This document shows, in pieces, positions 24,057 to 33,616 of a stretch of 40,279 nucleotides of DNA (position 1 is the first letter of the stretch; each line of letters starts with the position of its first letter). The translations under genes were made by a program, and so were the position numbers. Location: positions 1-40,279 of the forward strand of contig CAJXWJ010000030.1 of NCBI GenBank assembly GCA_913062925.1. Reading direction: 5' to 3'. Under the pieces are notes generated by a model that worked only from the letters and a program-made list of their open reading frames with translations, was not told the origin of the DNA and searched no databases. Origin of the DNA: an uncultured Pseudorhodobacter sp. (GTDB lineage Bacteria; Pseudomonadota; Alphaproteobacteria; Rhodobacterales; Rhodobacteraceae).

Positions 24057-24939
24057 GCTTGGCCTCGTTCACCCTTTGCCGCCAAATGGTGAACAGCCCT
24101 GCCGCCACCACAATCGCCGCCCCCAAGATCACATGCGCCTTCAGGTCTTCGCCAAACACCACAATCGCCAGCGCCGAGGCAAAGGCCAGCTGGAAATAGG
24201 CAAAGGGCTGCACCGCAGAGGCTTCGGCAACGGCATAGGATTTGATGAACAGATTATGCCCGATCATCGCGGTGCAGCACAAAAGCGCCATCCAGCCCCA
24301 ATCGGGCGCGGTCATCGGATGCATTGACCACAGGCCGATCGGCGTCATCGCGATGGCTCCGGTGATGCCTGTCCAGAAAAAGCTGACCGAGGCGCTGTCG
24401 CCGCGCGCCACCGACCGCGTCAGCAGCGCATAAAGCGCAAACAGCACCGCAGCCAGCAGCGGCACCAGCGCCCAAGGCGAAAACACCGCAAAGCCCGGCT
24501 GTAAAATCACCAGCACACCCAAAAAGCCAACGCCAATCGCGGCCCAACGCCGCCAGCCGACCTTTTCGCCCAAAATTGGCCCCGACAGCGCCGCCACCAC
24601 CAAAGGCGCGCAGGTAAACACCGCATGCGACTCGATCAGCCCCAGTTTGACAAACCCCAGCACCATCACACAGACCTCAAGCGCCAACAGCGGCCCTCGG
24701 ATCAGCTGAATGCCAAGATGATTGGTGGCAATCGCCGCACGAAAGCCTTCGGGCGCGCGCGCGGCCATAATCGTGACCACGACGGCAAAGAACCAAAACC
24801 GCAGCATCACCACCATAAAGATCGAGTTATTGCTGCCCAGATGCCGCGAGATGCCGTCTTGCATCGCAAAGACAAAGGTTGTGGCGATCATCAGCCAAAT
24901 GCCTGCGCGCAGGTTTTGGGTGGTTTTCATCTGGCTCAT
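24031..24939 (-). CDS. EamA/DMT family transporter (tandem copy A)
   Basis: A 302-residue membrane protein with two EamA repeats, about ten spans. Shared motifs with its upstream neighbour are plain: FAMQDGISRHLGS, GLIESHAVFTCAPLVVAAL, GPILGEKVGWRRWAA, LGVLVILQPGFAVFS, and AEASAVQPFAYFQL. The substrate is not known. It begins with ATGA overlapping the stop of copy B, so the pair are translationally coupled. At the other end it overlaps the transglycosylase gene by 26 bases in convergent orientation. Confidence 0.87.
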   Translation of the reverse strand: MSQMKTTQNLRAGIWLMIATTFVFAMQDGISRHLGSNNSIFMVVMLRFWFFAVVVTIMAARAPEGFRAAIATNHLGIQLIRGPLLALEVCVMVLGFVKLGLIESHAVFTCAPLVVAALSGPILGEKVGWRRWAAIGVGFLGVLVILQPGFAVFSPWALVPLLAAVLFALYALLTRSVARGDSASVSFFWTGITGAIAMTPIGLWSMHPMTAPDWGWMALLCCTAMIGHNLFIKSYAVAEASAVQPFAYFQLAFASALAIVVFGEDLKAHVILGAAIVVAAGLFTIWRQRVNEAKLSDPSARK

Positions 24940-25811
24940 AGCGCTGCCTTTGTGTGTCGGTTGGTGTGCCACAGCGCATAAATCCCTGCCGCAACGATCA
25001 GGGCGGTGCCTGCCACCATAGCAGGGGCAACGGTTTCGCCATAAAGGCTGACCCCGATGATCGAGACAAAGACGATCTGCAAATAGGCAAAGGGCTGCAC
25101 CGAAGAGGCCTCGGCCACCTCGTAGCATTTCAGCAAAAGCCAATGCGAAAAGATCGAGATACAGGCATAGATCAGCAAGAACCCAAGGTCAGCGCCTTGG
25201 ATCGGCTGCCAATTCGGCAGGCCAATCGCCGTGATGATCACAGCCCCAATCACTCCGGGCCAGAACAGCGCCGGAAAGGTCGCCTCGTCGCGCGTGGTCA
25301 GGCGGGTCAGCACCGAATAGGTCGCAAAGCTAAAAGCGGCGGCCAGCGGCAACAGCGCGGCCCAACTGAACACCCCCACCCCCGGCTGTAGGATGATCAG
25401 CACCCCGATCAACCCCGTGGCCACCGCAGCCCAGCGTTGCCAGCTTAACCTCTCGCCCAAGATCGGCCCGGAGAGGGCGACCACCAGCAGCGGGCAGACC
25501 GCAAAGATGGCATGCGACTGGATCAGACCAATCTGGGTATAGCCGTAAACGATGATGCAAATCTCGGCCACCAAAAGGACTGAGCGGATCACATGCGCGC
25601 CCAAATGGCTTGAGCGCACCGCCGCGCGCAGCCCTTCGGGACGCCGCAGCGCCAAGATCAGCACAAAGCCCGCAAAGAACCAATAGCGCACCATAATCAC
25701 CATCAGGGTGTTATAGCTTTCGGCCAGATGCCGCGAAAATCCATCTTGGGCGGCAAAGGCGGCAACAGCCGCGATCATCAAAAAGATGCCGCGACGCGGG
25801 TTCGATTTCAT
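24936..25811 (-). CDS. EamA/DMT family transporter (tandem copy B)
   Basis: A 291-residue paralogue of the adjacent copy A, with about ten spans. It carries the matching motifs FAAQDGFSRHLAE, GLIQSHAIFAVCPLLVVAL, GPILGERLSWQRWAA, IGVLIILQPGVGVFS and AEASSVQPFAYLQI. The strong similarity and head-to-tail order show a tandem duplication that has since diverged. ATG 25811 is chosen because it overlaps the mnmD stop as ATGA; the open frame upstream of it overlaps mnmD and is not coding. Being coupled to mnmD may only reflect compact packing. Confidence 0.87.
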   Translation of the reverse strand: MKSNPRRGIFLMIAAVAAFAAQDGFSRHLAESYNTLMVIMVRYWFFAGFVLILALRRPEGLRAAVRSSHLGAHVIRSVLLVAEICIIVYGYTQIGLIQSHAIFAVCPLLVVALSGPILGERLSWQRWAAVATGLIGVLIILQPGVGVFSWAALLPLAAAFSFATYSVLTRLTTRDEATFPALFWPGVIGAVIITAIGLPNWQPIQGADLGFLLIYACISIFSHWLLLKCYEVAEASSVQPFAYLQIVFVSIIGVSLYGETVAPAMVAGTALIVAAGIYALWHTNRHTKAAL

Positions 25812-26470
25812 GCCAGCACTCCGGTGGACATATGACGTTTGCGCCCGTGTCCGGCGCGGCGTTCTACGATAAAGCCTGCATCCGCCAAGCCACGGCGCAC
25901 ATGGCCTGCGGCGGTATAGGTGGCGAATGTGCCCTTGGGCGCCGTGTGCAGGCCCACTTGCGCCAAAATCTCGGGCGACCACAGTTCGGGGTTTTTGGCG
26001 GGCGAAAACCCATCCAGAAACCAGGCATCGGCCTTACCCTGCCAAAGCGCCAGCGTGTCGCGCGCATCGCCAAGGATGATCTCGGCCGTGACATTGCCCA
26101 GTGTCAGCGTGGTCTGCCCCGCCGCCCATTGCTGCAAAAACGGCTCGGCAATCGCGCGGGCTTGCGGGAAATGATCCAGCGCGCGGGCGATGTCTGCTGC
26201 GGCCAGCGGAAAGGCTTCAAAGCTGGTGAACCGGATGGCTTGGGCGGGGTTCAGCAAACACAGCGCCAGCAGATTCAGCCCGGTGCCAAAGCCCAGTTCG
26301 GCAATATGAAAGCCATCGCGCAGCCGCGCCGGTAGATCATTGCCCGCCAAAAACACATGCCGCGTTTCCGCCAGCCCGTCGTTCATAGAAAAATACGGGT
26401 CATTGAATTGCGTCGAGACCGGGATCACCCCGTCTTTCCAGTCAAGCTTGCTCTGTTCGGGGGGTGTCAT
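25808..26470 (-). CDS. mnmD: tRNA (5-methylaminomethyl-2-thiouridine)(34)-methyltransferase MnmD
   Basis: This is the methyltransferase half of what in E. coli is the fused MnmC, completing mnm5s2U at the tRNA wobble position. It has 220 residues. Family landmarks are FNDPYFSMNDGLAETRHVF near the N-terminus, the SAM motif ELGFGTGLNLLAL at about 58-70, FTSFEAFPL, and the catalytic-side motif DGFSPAKNPELWS at 153-165. There is no FAD domain on this polypeptide. A candidate for that missing half is encoded divergently 47 bases away. Two DMT transporters are coupled downstream. Confidence 0.93.
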   Translation of the reverse strand: MTPPEQSKLDWKDGVIPVSTQFNDPYFSMNDGLAETRHVFLAGNDLPARLRDGFHIAELGFGTGLNLLALCLLNPAQAIRFTSFEAFPLAAADIARALDHFPQARAIAEPFLQQWAAGQTTLTLGNVTAEIILGDARDTLALWQGKADAWFLDGFSPAKNPELWSPEILAQVGLHTAPKGTFATYTAAGHVRRGLADAGFIVERRAGHGRKRHMSTGVLA

Positions 26471-26517
26471 TTGTCTTATGCCTTAGGTCAGACGGACCAT
26501 GGATAAGGCAGGCGCGA

Positions 26518-27546
26518 ATGGCAAGAGTTGATCTGACAGTGCGGGGGGCAGGGATCTTCGGGCTGTCGATGGCTTGGGCGGCTGTAAAGCGCGGCGCAAA
26601 GGTGCGGGTGATCGAGACGGCGCATATCGGCGCGGGGTCTTCGGGCGGGATTGTTGGCGCACTTAGCCCGCATGTGCCGGAAAACTGGAATGAAAAGAAG
26701 GCGTTCCAGCTGGAAAGCCTGCTGATGGCCGCCGCGTGGTGGGGCGGGGTGACGGCGGCCTCGGGGATGGACACAGGCTATGGCGCTGTCGGGCGGTTGC
26801 AGCCCTTGGCCGATCAGGCGGCGGTCGATCTGGCGCGGGCCCGCGCGTTGACAGCGGCGGAGCTGTGGCAAGGCCGTGCAGACTGGCGCGTGCTGCCCGC
26901 AACCGGAGCTGCTTGGGAGCCCGTCTCGCCCTCGGGGTTTTTGGTGCAAGATACGCTGAGTGCGCGGCTGCATCCGCGCATGGCCGCGCAGGCCTTGGTG
27001 GCGGCCTTGCAATCGGCGGGGGCCGAGGTGGTGATCGGCGAGGCCGCAGATCAAGGCGCGGTGGTTTGGGCCACGGGGGCGGCAGGCTTGCAAGCGTTGT
27101 CGCAGGATCTGGGCCGCGTGGTCGGCTCTGGCGTCAAAGGTCAGGCGGCGCTGTTGCGGTTTGACGCGCAAGATCTGCCGCAGCTTTTTGTCGATGGGCT
27201 GCATCTGGTGCCACATGCCGATGGCACGGTGGCGATTGGATCGACCTCGGAAAACCGCTTTGACGATGGCGCTGCCGTTGACGCCCAGCTTGAGGCGCTG
27301 ATCGCCAAGGCGCGGGCCGCGCTGCCGGTGCTGGCGCAGGCCGAGGTGATCGAGCGTTGGGCGGGCGTGCGGCCAAGGGCCAGCACGCGCGCGCCGCTGA
27401 TCGGCGCATGGCCCGGGCGGGCGGGGCATTTCGTGCTGAACGGTGGCTTTAAGATCGGCTTTGGCATGGCGCCAAAACTGGCCGAGGTGATGGCCGATCT
27501 GGTGCTGACCGGCCAAGATGCCATCCCCGAAGGCTTTCGGCTGTAG
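26518..27546 (+). CDS. FAD-dependent oxidoreductase, possible detached MnmC oxidase half
   Basis: A 342-residue flavoprotein of the DAO (glycine/D-amino acid oxidase) fold. The FAD motif is LTVRGAGIFGLSMAWAAVKRG at residues 6-26, split here as VRGAGIFG and LSMAWAA; E33 follows the second strand and ends with IETAHIGAGSSG. Late motifs are HADGTVAIGSTSEN, WAGVRPRAST and GHFVLNGGFKIGFGMAP, all typical of DAO proteins. In E. coli the MnmC FAD domain oxidises cmnm5U to nm5U before methylation. The divergent mnmD neighbour makes that role plausible, but other DAO activities fit equally well from motifs. It starts at ATG 26518; the LLM gene is convergent, with stops three bases apart. Confidence 0.8.
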   Translation: MARVDLTVRGAGIFGLSMAWAAVKRGAKVRVIETAHIGAGSSGGIVGALSPHVPENWNEKKAFQLESLLMAAAWWGGVTAASGMDTGYGAVGRLQPLADQAAVDLARARALTAAELWQGRADWRVLPATGAAWEPVSPSGFLVQDTLSARLHPRMAAQALVAALQSAGAEVVIGEAADQGAVVWATGAAGLQALSQDLGRVVGSGVKGQAALLRFDAQDLPQLFVDGLHLVPHADGTVAIGSTSENRFDDGAAVDAQLEALIAKARAALPVLAQAEVIERWAGVRPRASTRAPLIGAWPGRAGHFVLNGGFKIGFGMAPKLAEVMADLVLTGQDAIPEGFRL

Positions 27547-27549
27547 TGG

Positions 27550-28575
27550 CTACTGCGCCAACAGATCGCGCACCATCGGGATGACCTTTTCGCCGTAAAG
27601 CTCCAGACATCTTAGCAAATCCCCATGCGACACCGGCCCCGTGGCATATTTCAGATCAAAGCGCTGCACCTTTAGATCGCGGATGGTGGCGGCAATTTTG
27701 CGCGCCACGGTCTCGGGGGATCCGACATAAAGCGAGCCGTGGCGGATCTCGTTCAGATAGTTTTCCTTGGTGGTCGGCGGCCAGCCCCGCTCGCGGCCAA
27801 TACGGCCAAACATGCTTTGATAGGCAGGCCATTGCAGTTCGATCGCCTCTTCATCCGTGGCCGCAACAAAGCCGGGGGAATGAATGCCGATCGGGCGGGT
27901 TGGCCTGTCAAGCTGCGCCACCGCGCGGTGATACAGGTCAATATAGGGCGCAAAGCGGCGCGGGTCGCCGCCGATGATCGCCAGCATCAGTTGCAGGTCT
28001 TGCCGCACCACCCGCACCACCGACTCGGGGCTGCCGCCAACCCCGACCCAAGTCACCAGACCCTCTGGCCCCAGCGGCGGATAGACCACTTGATCGCTTA
28101 GCGCTGTGCGGATTTGCCCCGTCCAAGTCAGGCTGGGCTGGCGCACAAGCTGGGCAAAGATGTCCAGCTTTTCCTCGAACAAAACCTCGTAATCCTCCAG
28201 CCGATGATCAAACAGGCCATAGCTTTCGGTGAAAGACCCACGGCCCAAGATCACCTCGGCGCGGCCATGCGACAGCGCGTTCAGGGTGGAAAAGCGTTGA
28301 AACACCCGAATGGGGTCATCGGTTGACAGCACCGTCACCGCAGAGCCCAAACGAATATGGCTGGTGCGGCCTGCGATGGTGGCCAGCACAATCTCGGGCG
28401 CAGAAATCGCGAAATCGGCGCGATGATGTTCGCCAAGACCAATAAAGTCGATGCCCAGCTGATCGGCCACAACCGCCTGTTCAACGACATCGCGCAGCAC
28501 CTGATCCATTGGCAGCGCCACGCCCCGCGCGTCTTGGGTCACATCGCCAAAGCTGTCTAGGCCAAGTTGGATCAT
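27550..28575 (-). CDS. LLM class flavin-dependent oxidoreductase
   Basis: A 341-residue luciferase-like monooxygenase with the bacterial luciferase TIM-barrel. Motifs include IDFIGLGEHHRADF, IRLGSAVTVLSTDDPIRVF, LNALSHGRAEVILGRG, and VGSPETVARKIAA at the C-terminal side. Proteins of this type use reduced FMN (or F420) and often attack sulfonates, nitrilotriacetate or other small organics, but the substrate cannot be assigned. No flavin reductase is adjacent. It appears to be a single-gene unit, 81 bases downstream of mtlK on the same strand. Confidence 0.9.
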   Translation of the reverse strand: MIQLGLDSFGDVTQDARGVALPMDQVLRDVVEQAVVADQLGIDFIGLGEHHRADFAISAPEIVLATIAGRTSHIRLGSAVTVLSTDDPIRVFQRFSTLNALSHGRAEVILGRGSFTESYGLFDHRLEDYEVLFEEKLDIFAQLVRQPSLTWTGQIRTALSDQVVYPPLGPEGLVTWVGVGGSPESVVRVVRQDLQLMLAIIGGDPRRFAPYIDLYHRAVAQLDRPTRPIGIHSPGFVAATDEEAIELQWPAYQSMFGRIGRERGWPPTTKENYLNEIRHGSLYVGSPETVARKIAATIRDLKVQRFDLKYATGPVSHGDLLRCLELYGEKVIPMVRDLLAQ

Positions 28576-28656
28576 CGCAAAGGCTCCTGTGCAAAGACCC
28601 TAAGCATAGGCGCTTGGCTGCGCGCTGAGAAGTCCGCAGCAGCGCACAGCCCTTGT

Positions 28657-30099
28657 TCAGCCGATATAGGCGCGCAAAGCCGCTTCGGTGCCGTGATCGC
28701 GGATCATCGCCACTTGGGCAGCAAAGCTGGCGGCAAAGATCGGATTTTCGGCCAGATCGCCATAGATCGCCCGCTGTTCAAGCCAAAGCTGCGGCTTTGT
28801 CTGCGCGGCTTTGGCAATGGCCTGCAATGTATCCCAACTTGGATCATTGGGCGCAATCACCGTGCCGTTGTCCGACACACCGGCGCAATAGCGGCACCAC
28901 AGCGCCGAAACCAGCGCCAAACCATCGCAAGATTTCCCCTGCGCCAGCGCATCGCGCAAAGCGGGCACGATGAACTTGGGCTGGCGGTTCGAGCCATCCA
29001 GACACAGCCGCCGCTCGGTATCAGCAACCTCGGGGTTGGAGAAACGCTCGACGATCTTGGCGTAATAGCTGGCCAGATCAGTGTTTGGCACCGGCTGCAC
29101 CGTCGGAATAATCTCGGTCAACTCCAGCTTGTTCAAAAAGCCCAAGATCAGCGGATGCGCCATGGCTTCATGCACATATTCAATATCCAGCAGCCCGCCA
29201 GGATAGGCGATTGTGGCATGGCCGCCGTTCAGAATGCGGATCTTCATCGCCTCATAGGCATGCACATGCGGGGTGAAGGTGACGCCGACCTGTTCCAGCG
29301 GCGGGCGGCCTGCGGGAAAGCTGTCTTCCAGCACCCATTGCCGGAACGGCTCGCAGGTCACGGGCACTGGATCGCTGACGCCAAAAGCCTGCGCCATCGC
29401 GCGTTCGCGCGGGCCGGTGGCGGGGGTAATGCGGTCAACCATGCCGTTTGGAAAGGCGACATTGGCCTTGATCCAATCGGCCAGCGTCGGGTCTGACAGC
29501 CGCGCAAGGCTGACCACGGCAGATTGTGCGACATGGCCGTTGCCGGGCAGATTGTCGCAAGACATCACGGTAAAGGGCTGGATTCCTGCCGCACGGCGCA
29601 GCTTTAGCGCGGCGATGATCGCGCCAAAAGCCGTGCGATGCGGGTTTGCGGCATCGGCAATGATCTCGGGGTCGGTGGGATCAAAGGCCCCTGTGGCGGG
29701 GTCGATGAAATAGCCGCCCTCGGTCACCGTTAGCGACACAATGCGGATTTCAGGCCGCGCCATCGCCGCGATCAGCGCGGCATTGTCGTCTTGCACTGGC
29801 ACAAAGTCGATCATCGCGCCAATGCGCCGCGCCGATTTGCCTGCGGGATCAAGTTCGATCACCGTGGACAGACAGTCTTGCGCGATCAGCGCCTCGCGCA
29901 TGGCGGCGTCGCCTGCGCGCACGCCTGCGCCGATAATCGCCCAATCCTGCGCCAGACCCATCGCAAACAGATCGTCCAGATAGACCGCCATATGTGCGCG
30001 ATGAAAGTTGCCCAAGCCGATATGCACGATGCCCGCTGTCAGCCCGCTGCGGTCATAGCGGGGCAGGGCCATGGTTTGTGAAGCTTTATTCATAGTCAT
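28657..30099 (-). CDS. mtlK: mannitol 2-dehydrogenase
   Basis: This NAD-dependent polyol-specific long-chain dehydrogenase oxidises D-mannitol to fructose. It has 480 residues, close to the R. sphaeroides enzyme. The N-terminal GIVHIGLGNFHRAHMAVYLD is characteristic. The catalytic set known from Pseudomonas fluorescens is conserved: N183 in MSCDNLPGN, and K286, N291 and H294 in YEAMKIRILNGGHATIAYPG. ATG 30099 is chosen because it overlaps the smoS stop as ATGA; ATG 30093 two codons later is possible. It is the last gene of the polyol operon. Confidence 0.94.
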   Translation of the reverse strand: MTMNKASQTMALPRYDRSGLTAGIVHIGLGNFHRAHMAVYLDDLFAMGLAQDWAIIGAGVRAGDAAMREALIAQDCLSTVIELDPAGKSARRIGAMIDFVPVQDDNAALIAAMARPEIRIVSLTVTEGGYFIDPATGAFDPTDPEIIADAANPHRTAFGAIIAALKLRRAAGIQPFTVMSCDNLPGNGHVAQSAVVSLARLSDPTLADWIKANVAFPNGMVDRITPATGPRERAMAQAFGVSDPVPVTCEPFRQWVLEDSFPAGRPPLEQVGVTFTPHVHAYEAMKIRILNGGHATIAYPGGLLDIEYVHEAMAHPLILGFLNKLELTEIIPTVQPVPNTDLASYYAKIVERFSNPEVADTERRLCLDGSNRQPKFIVPALRDALAQGKSCDGLALVSALWCRYCAGVSDNGTVIAPNDPSWDTLQAIAKAAQTKPQLWLEQRAIYGDLAENPIFAASFAAQVAMIRDHGTEAALRAYIG

Positions 30100-30866
30100 G
30101 CCATCCAATTCCCACCATCGACACCAAAGCATTGCGCGACGATGTATTCTGCCTCGGGGGTCGCAAGGAAAACCGCCATTCCGGTCAGATCGCCTGCGCG
30201 ACCCATCCGGCCAAAGGGCACCGCCGCGCCGACCAGTTTCTTTTTCTCACCGGCTTTGCGGTTTTCATATTTGGCGAAAAACGCATCGACCCCGTCCCAA
30301 TGATCGCCATCCACCACACCGGGCGCGATAGCATTGACGTTGATGCCGTGGCGGATCAGATCCAGCCCCGCCGATTGCGTAAACGAGATCACCGCCGCCT
30401 TGGTGGCGCAGTAAACGCCAACCAGCGCCTCGCCGCGCCTGCCGGCTTGGCTGGCCATATTGATGATCTTGCCACCCTGACCGCGTGCCACCATATGGCG
30501 GGCGGCGGCTTGGGTGCAAAAGATCGTGCCGGCCAGATTGACAGCGAACAAACGGTCATAATCGGCGCGGGTGATCTCGGCAATAGGCGCGGCCGAAAAC
30601 AGCGCCGCGTTGTTGATCAAGATATCCAACTGCCCCATCTGGGCAATCGCCGCGTCAAAACCGGCGTCGATCGAGGCCTGTGCGGTGACATCCATCTGAA
30701 TGCCAATCGCCTGCGGGCCAAGCTCGGCCGCTGCTTTTGCCACCGCCTCGGCGTTGATATCGGCAAGGGCGACCCGCGCGCCTTCGGCAATATAGGCCCG
30801 CGCAAATTCAAGACCGATGCCGCGCGCAGCCCCGGTGATCAGCGCTGTTTTGCCAGCAAGTCTCAT
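30096..30866 (-). CDS. smoS: sorbitol (L-iditol) 2-dehydrogenase, SDR family
   Basis: This short-chain dehydrogenase oxidises sorbitol (glucitol) to fructose with NAD+. It has 256 residues. It contains TGAARGIG at 11-18, NNAALF, and the catalytic S139, Y152 and K156 in [22 protein letters not shown] (read as two blocks, INMASQ and VYCATK). The stretches [15 protein letters not shown] and [15 protein letters not shown] match my recollection of R. sphaeroides SmoS closely. It overlaps smoK upstream and mtlK downstream by four bases each, so the dehydrogenases and the importer ATPase are made in step. Confidence 0.94.
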   Translation of the reverse strand: MRLAGKTALITGAARGIGLEFARAYIAEGARVALADINAEAVAKAAAELGPQAIGIQMDVTAQASIDAGFDAAIAQMGQLDILINNAALFSAAPIAEITRADYDRLFAVNLAGTIFCTQAAARHMVARGQGGKIINMASQAGRRGEALVGVYCATKAAVISFTQSAGLDLIRHGINVNAIAPGVVDGDHWDGVDAFFAKYENRKAGEKKKLVGAAVPFGRMGRAGDLTGMAVFLATPEAEYIVAQCFGVDGGNWMA

Positions 30867-31861
30867 ACCAAGGCCTTTCCGTCGGGGCCAAAGCGGTGCA
30901 GTTTGGCCATCATCGGGGCAAGACCGATCTTATCGCCATGCCGCAGGGTCAGATCACCGTCGGCGCGCAGGGTGATCGGGTCCATGCCTTCGACCGCGAT
31001 CTTCAAAAACGTGTCAGAGCCAAGCCGTTCGGCCAGACCAACCACGCCTTGCCACGGTCCATCTGGATCAATCAGCAGATGCTCGGGGCGAATGCCAATG
31101 GTGGTGGCGTTATGCTTGGCGGCCTCGGGGCCGGTGATCAGGTTCATCTTGGGCGAGCCGATAAAGCCCGCAACAAAGACGTTGGCGGGGGAGTGATAAA
31201 GCTCCATCGGGCTGCCGACCTGTTCGATCCGGCCCGCTTGCAGCACCACGATCTTATCGGCCATGGTCATCGCCTCGACCTGATCATGGGTCACATAGAT
31301 CATCGTGGTTTTCAGCGTCTGATGCAGTTCCGAGATTTCTTGCCGCATGTTGACCCGCAGGGCTGCGTCAAGGTTCGACAGCGGTTCGTCGAACAAAAAC
31401 GCCGAAGGTTCGCGCACAATCGCCCGACCAATCGCCACGCGCTGGCGCTGCCCGCCCGAAAGCTGCCCGGGTTTTCGGTCCAGATAGTCTGTCAGGTTCA
31501 GCACCTTGGCCGCATTGGCCACGCGCGCTTCGGCCTCTGCCGGATCCATGCCCGCCATTTTCAGTGGGAACATGATGTTTTTGCGCACGCTCATATGCGG
31601 ATAAAGCGCATAGGACTGAAACACCATCGCAAGGCCGCGCTTGGCGGGCGGCAGGTCAGTGGCGTCTTTGCCGTCGATCTGAATGCTGCCCGAGGTGGTA
31701 TCCTCTAGCCCTGCAATCAGCCGCAGCAAAGTGGATTTGCCACAGCCCGAAGGCCCGACAAAGACCACGAATTCGCCGTCGTTGATTTCCAGATCAATCG
31801 AAGGGATCACATCGACGTCGCCGAAGGATTTATGAACGGAATTTAGGGTTATCTTGCCCAT
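30863..31861 (-). CDS. smoK: ABC transporter ATP-binding protein for sorbitol/mannitol
   Basis: This ATPase powers the SmoEFG importer. It has 332 residues and belongs to the MalK/UgpC group. Walker A is GPSGCGKST at 36-44, the Q-loop is Q82 in [11 protein letters not shown], the signature LSGGQ is at 134-138, and Walker B is FLFDEP at 155-160, followed by [14 protein letters not shown] with the H-loop. A C-terminal OB-type regulatory domain ([13 protein letters not shown]) follows, as in other sugar-importer ATPases. It begins seven bases after smoG and overlaps smoS by four. Confidence 0.94.
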   Translation of the reverse strand: MGKITLNSVHKSFGDVDVIPSIDLEINDGEFVVFVGPSGCGKSTLLRLIAGLEDTTSGSIQIDGKDATDLPPAKRGLAMVFQSYALYPHMSVRKNIMFPLKMAGMDPAEAEARVANAAKVLNLTDYLDRKPGQLSGGQRQRVAIGRAIVREPSAFLFDEPLSNLDAALRVNMRQEISELHQTLKTTMIYVTHDQVEAMTMADKIVVLQAGRIEQVGSPMELYHSPANVFVAGFIGSPKMNLITGPEAAKHNATTIGIRPEHLLIDPDGPWQGVVGLAERLGSDTFLKIAVEGMDPITLRADGDLTLRHGDKIGLAPMMAKLHRFGPDGKALV

Positions 31862-31868
31862 TTTGACC

Positions 31869-32699
31869 TCACTTCACCGCGCCGAAGGTCAAGCCCCGGA
31901 CGAGTTGTTTCTGGCTGAACCAGCCAAGGATTAGGATAGGAGCGATGGCCATCGTGCTGGCCGCGGAAAGCTTGGCGTAAAACAGCCCCTCGGGTGAGGA
32001 ATAGCTGGCGATGAACTGTGTCAGCGGTGCCGCCTTGGATGTGGTCAGTTGCAGCGTCCAGAACGCCTCGTTCCAAGCAAGGATGATGTTCAAAAGCATG
32101 GTCGAAGCGATGCCCGGCACAGCCATTGGCGTCAGGATATACAGGATTTCCGAGCGTAGATTTGCGCCATCCATCCGTGCGGCTTCCAGAATTTCGCCAG
32201 GGATTTCCTTGAAGTAGGTATAAAGCATCCAGATCACGATCGGCAGATTGATCAGCGTCATCACGATGACAAGCCCTGTGCGGGTGTCCAGCAAATGCAG
32301 GTCGCGAAAGATCAGATACATCGGCACCAAAACCCCCACAGCGGGCATCATCTTGGTCGACAGCATCCACATCAACAGATCCTTGGTGCGCTTGCCCGGC
32401 ACAAAGGCCATGGCCCAAGCCGCAGGGATCGCAATCGCCAGCGCCAGCAGCGTCGAGCCAACCGAAAGCACCACCGAGTTCAGGAAAAACCGCGTATAGT
32501 TAGAGCGCGTCTGCACCTCGCCGTAGCTTTCCAGACCCCAAGGGGCGGCCAGCATCTGAAACGGTGATTTGATCGCATCGGCTTCGGATTTAAAGCTCAT
32601 CAAAAAGATCCACAGGATCGGAAAGAAGATCAAAAACCCGATGGTCCAAGCCAAGATGGTCATCGCCAGCTTGCGATTTGTAGTGATTTTGCGCGCCAT
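31869..32699 (-). CDS. smoG: sorbitol/mannitol ABC transporter permease SmoG
   Basis: A 276-residue inner-membrane permease of the MalG type with six spans. The first span is about residues 14-34 ([18 protein letters not shown]). The coupling EAA loop is [19 protein letters not shown], which contacts the SmoK Q-loop region. The C-terminus ends [14 protein letters not shown], the usual MalG-type finish. It lies three bases after smoF and seven before smoK, all in one leftward operon. Polyol specificity comes from context, not from the permease sequence. Confidence 0.92.
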   Translation of the reverse strand: MARKITTNRKLAMTILAWTIGFLIFFPILWIFLMSFKSEADAIKSPFQMLAAPWGLESYGEVQTRSNYTRFFLNSVVLSVGSTLLALAIAIPAAWAMAFVPGKRTKDLLMWMLSTKMMPAVGVLVPMYLIFRDLHLLDTRTGLVIVMTLINLPIVIWMLYTYFKEIPGEILEAARMDGANLRSEILYILTPMAVPGIASTMLLNIILAWNEAFWTLQLTTSKAAPLTQFIASYSSPEGLFYAKLSAASTMAIAPILILGWFSQKQLVRGLTFGAVK

Positions 32700-32702
32700 G
32701 GC

Positions 32703-33575
32703 TCAGGCCTCCAGGTTCTTGCCAATCATCCGCATCAGGAAGAAGGCAACGATGTTTGCGAGGATGACGGCAATGATGCCACCAGCGGAGCCGCCGCCTA
32801 CGTCATAGCTGAGCAAGGATTGCGCATAGACAAGGTAGGTCAGGTTGGTGGTTGCTGTGCCCGGTCCACCATTGGTGGTGACAAGGATTTCAGCAAAGAC
32901 CGACAGCAGAAAAATGGTTTGAATAAGGATCACCACAGTGATCGCGCGGGTCAGATGCGGCAGCGTCAGATAGCGAAACCGCGCCAGAACCGAAGCGCCA
33001 TCCATCTCGGCGGCCTCTTGTTGCTCGCGGTCCAGGCTTTGCAGCGCTGTCAGCAGGATCAGCGTTGAAAACGGCAGCCAAGCCCAAGCCACAATGCCGA
33101 TGATCGACAACAGCGGCGATTGCGCCAGAAAATCATAGGGCGTCCAGCCAAGCGCCTTGGCGATATGGGCGAACATGCCGTTGACGGGGTTCATAAACAT
33201 ATTCTTCCACACCAGCGCCGAAACCGTGGGCATGACGAAGAAGGGTGCGATCACCATGATGCGGACAATGCCTTGACCCCACATCGGTTGATCCAGCAGC
33301 AGCGCCAGCGCAATGCCACCAAAAATCGTAATCGTCAGCACGCCCAGCACCAGCGCGATGGTGTTCCAAAGTGCGGTCCAAAACGCGGCATTGGTCAGGA
33401 AATAGTAGTAGTTATCGAAACCTGCAAAGCTCTCCATCCCGGGGTTCAGCAGGTTATAGCGCAGGAACGAGAAGTAGATCGTCATCCCCAGCGGCACGAT
33501 CATCCACAGCAAAAGCAGGATAACAGCGGGTGAAACCATCAGGCGCGCAGCGGTGCGGGAATGGGCGGTGGCCAT
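32703..33575 (-). CDS. smoF: sorbitol/mannitol ABC transporter permease SmoF
   Basis: A 290-residue inner-membrane permease of the MalF/UgpA type, the partner of SmoG. The first span is about residues 13-35 (SPAVILLLLWMIVPLGMTIY). Its EAA loop is EQQEAAEMDGASVLARFRY followed by LTLPHL. ATG 33575 is chosen because AAGGAG lies six bases upstream; an in-frame ATG at 33608 has no such support. It is separated from smoE by 84 bases that hold a GC-rich hairpin, which could lower permease expression relative to the binding protein. Confidence 0.92.
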   Translation of the reverse strand: MATAHSRTAARLMVSPAVILLLLWMIVPLGMTIYFSFLRYNLLNPGMESFAGFDNYYYFLTNAAFWTALWNTIALVLGVLTITIFGGIALALLLDQPMWGQGIVRIMVIAPFFVMPTVSALVWKNMFMNPVNGMFAHIAKALGWTPYDFLAQSPLLSIIGIVAWAWLPFSTLILLTALQSLDREQQEAAEMDGASVLARFRYLTLPHLTRAITVVILIQTIFLLSVFAEILVTTNGGPGTATTNLTYLVYAQSLLSYDVGGGSAGGIIAVILANIVAFFLMRMIGKNLEA

Positions 33576-33616
33576 CGGGGGCTCCTTCGGGCAGAGGCGC
33601 TTGGGCATAAAAGGGG

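Noticed and set aside
26488-27516. Long open frame on the minus strand opposite the DAO-fold oxidoreductase
   Set aside because: Low-complexity Arg/His/Gln-rich translation typical of an antisense frame; the plus-strand protein has a clear FAD motif.
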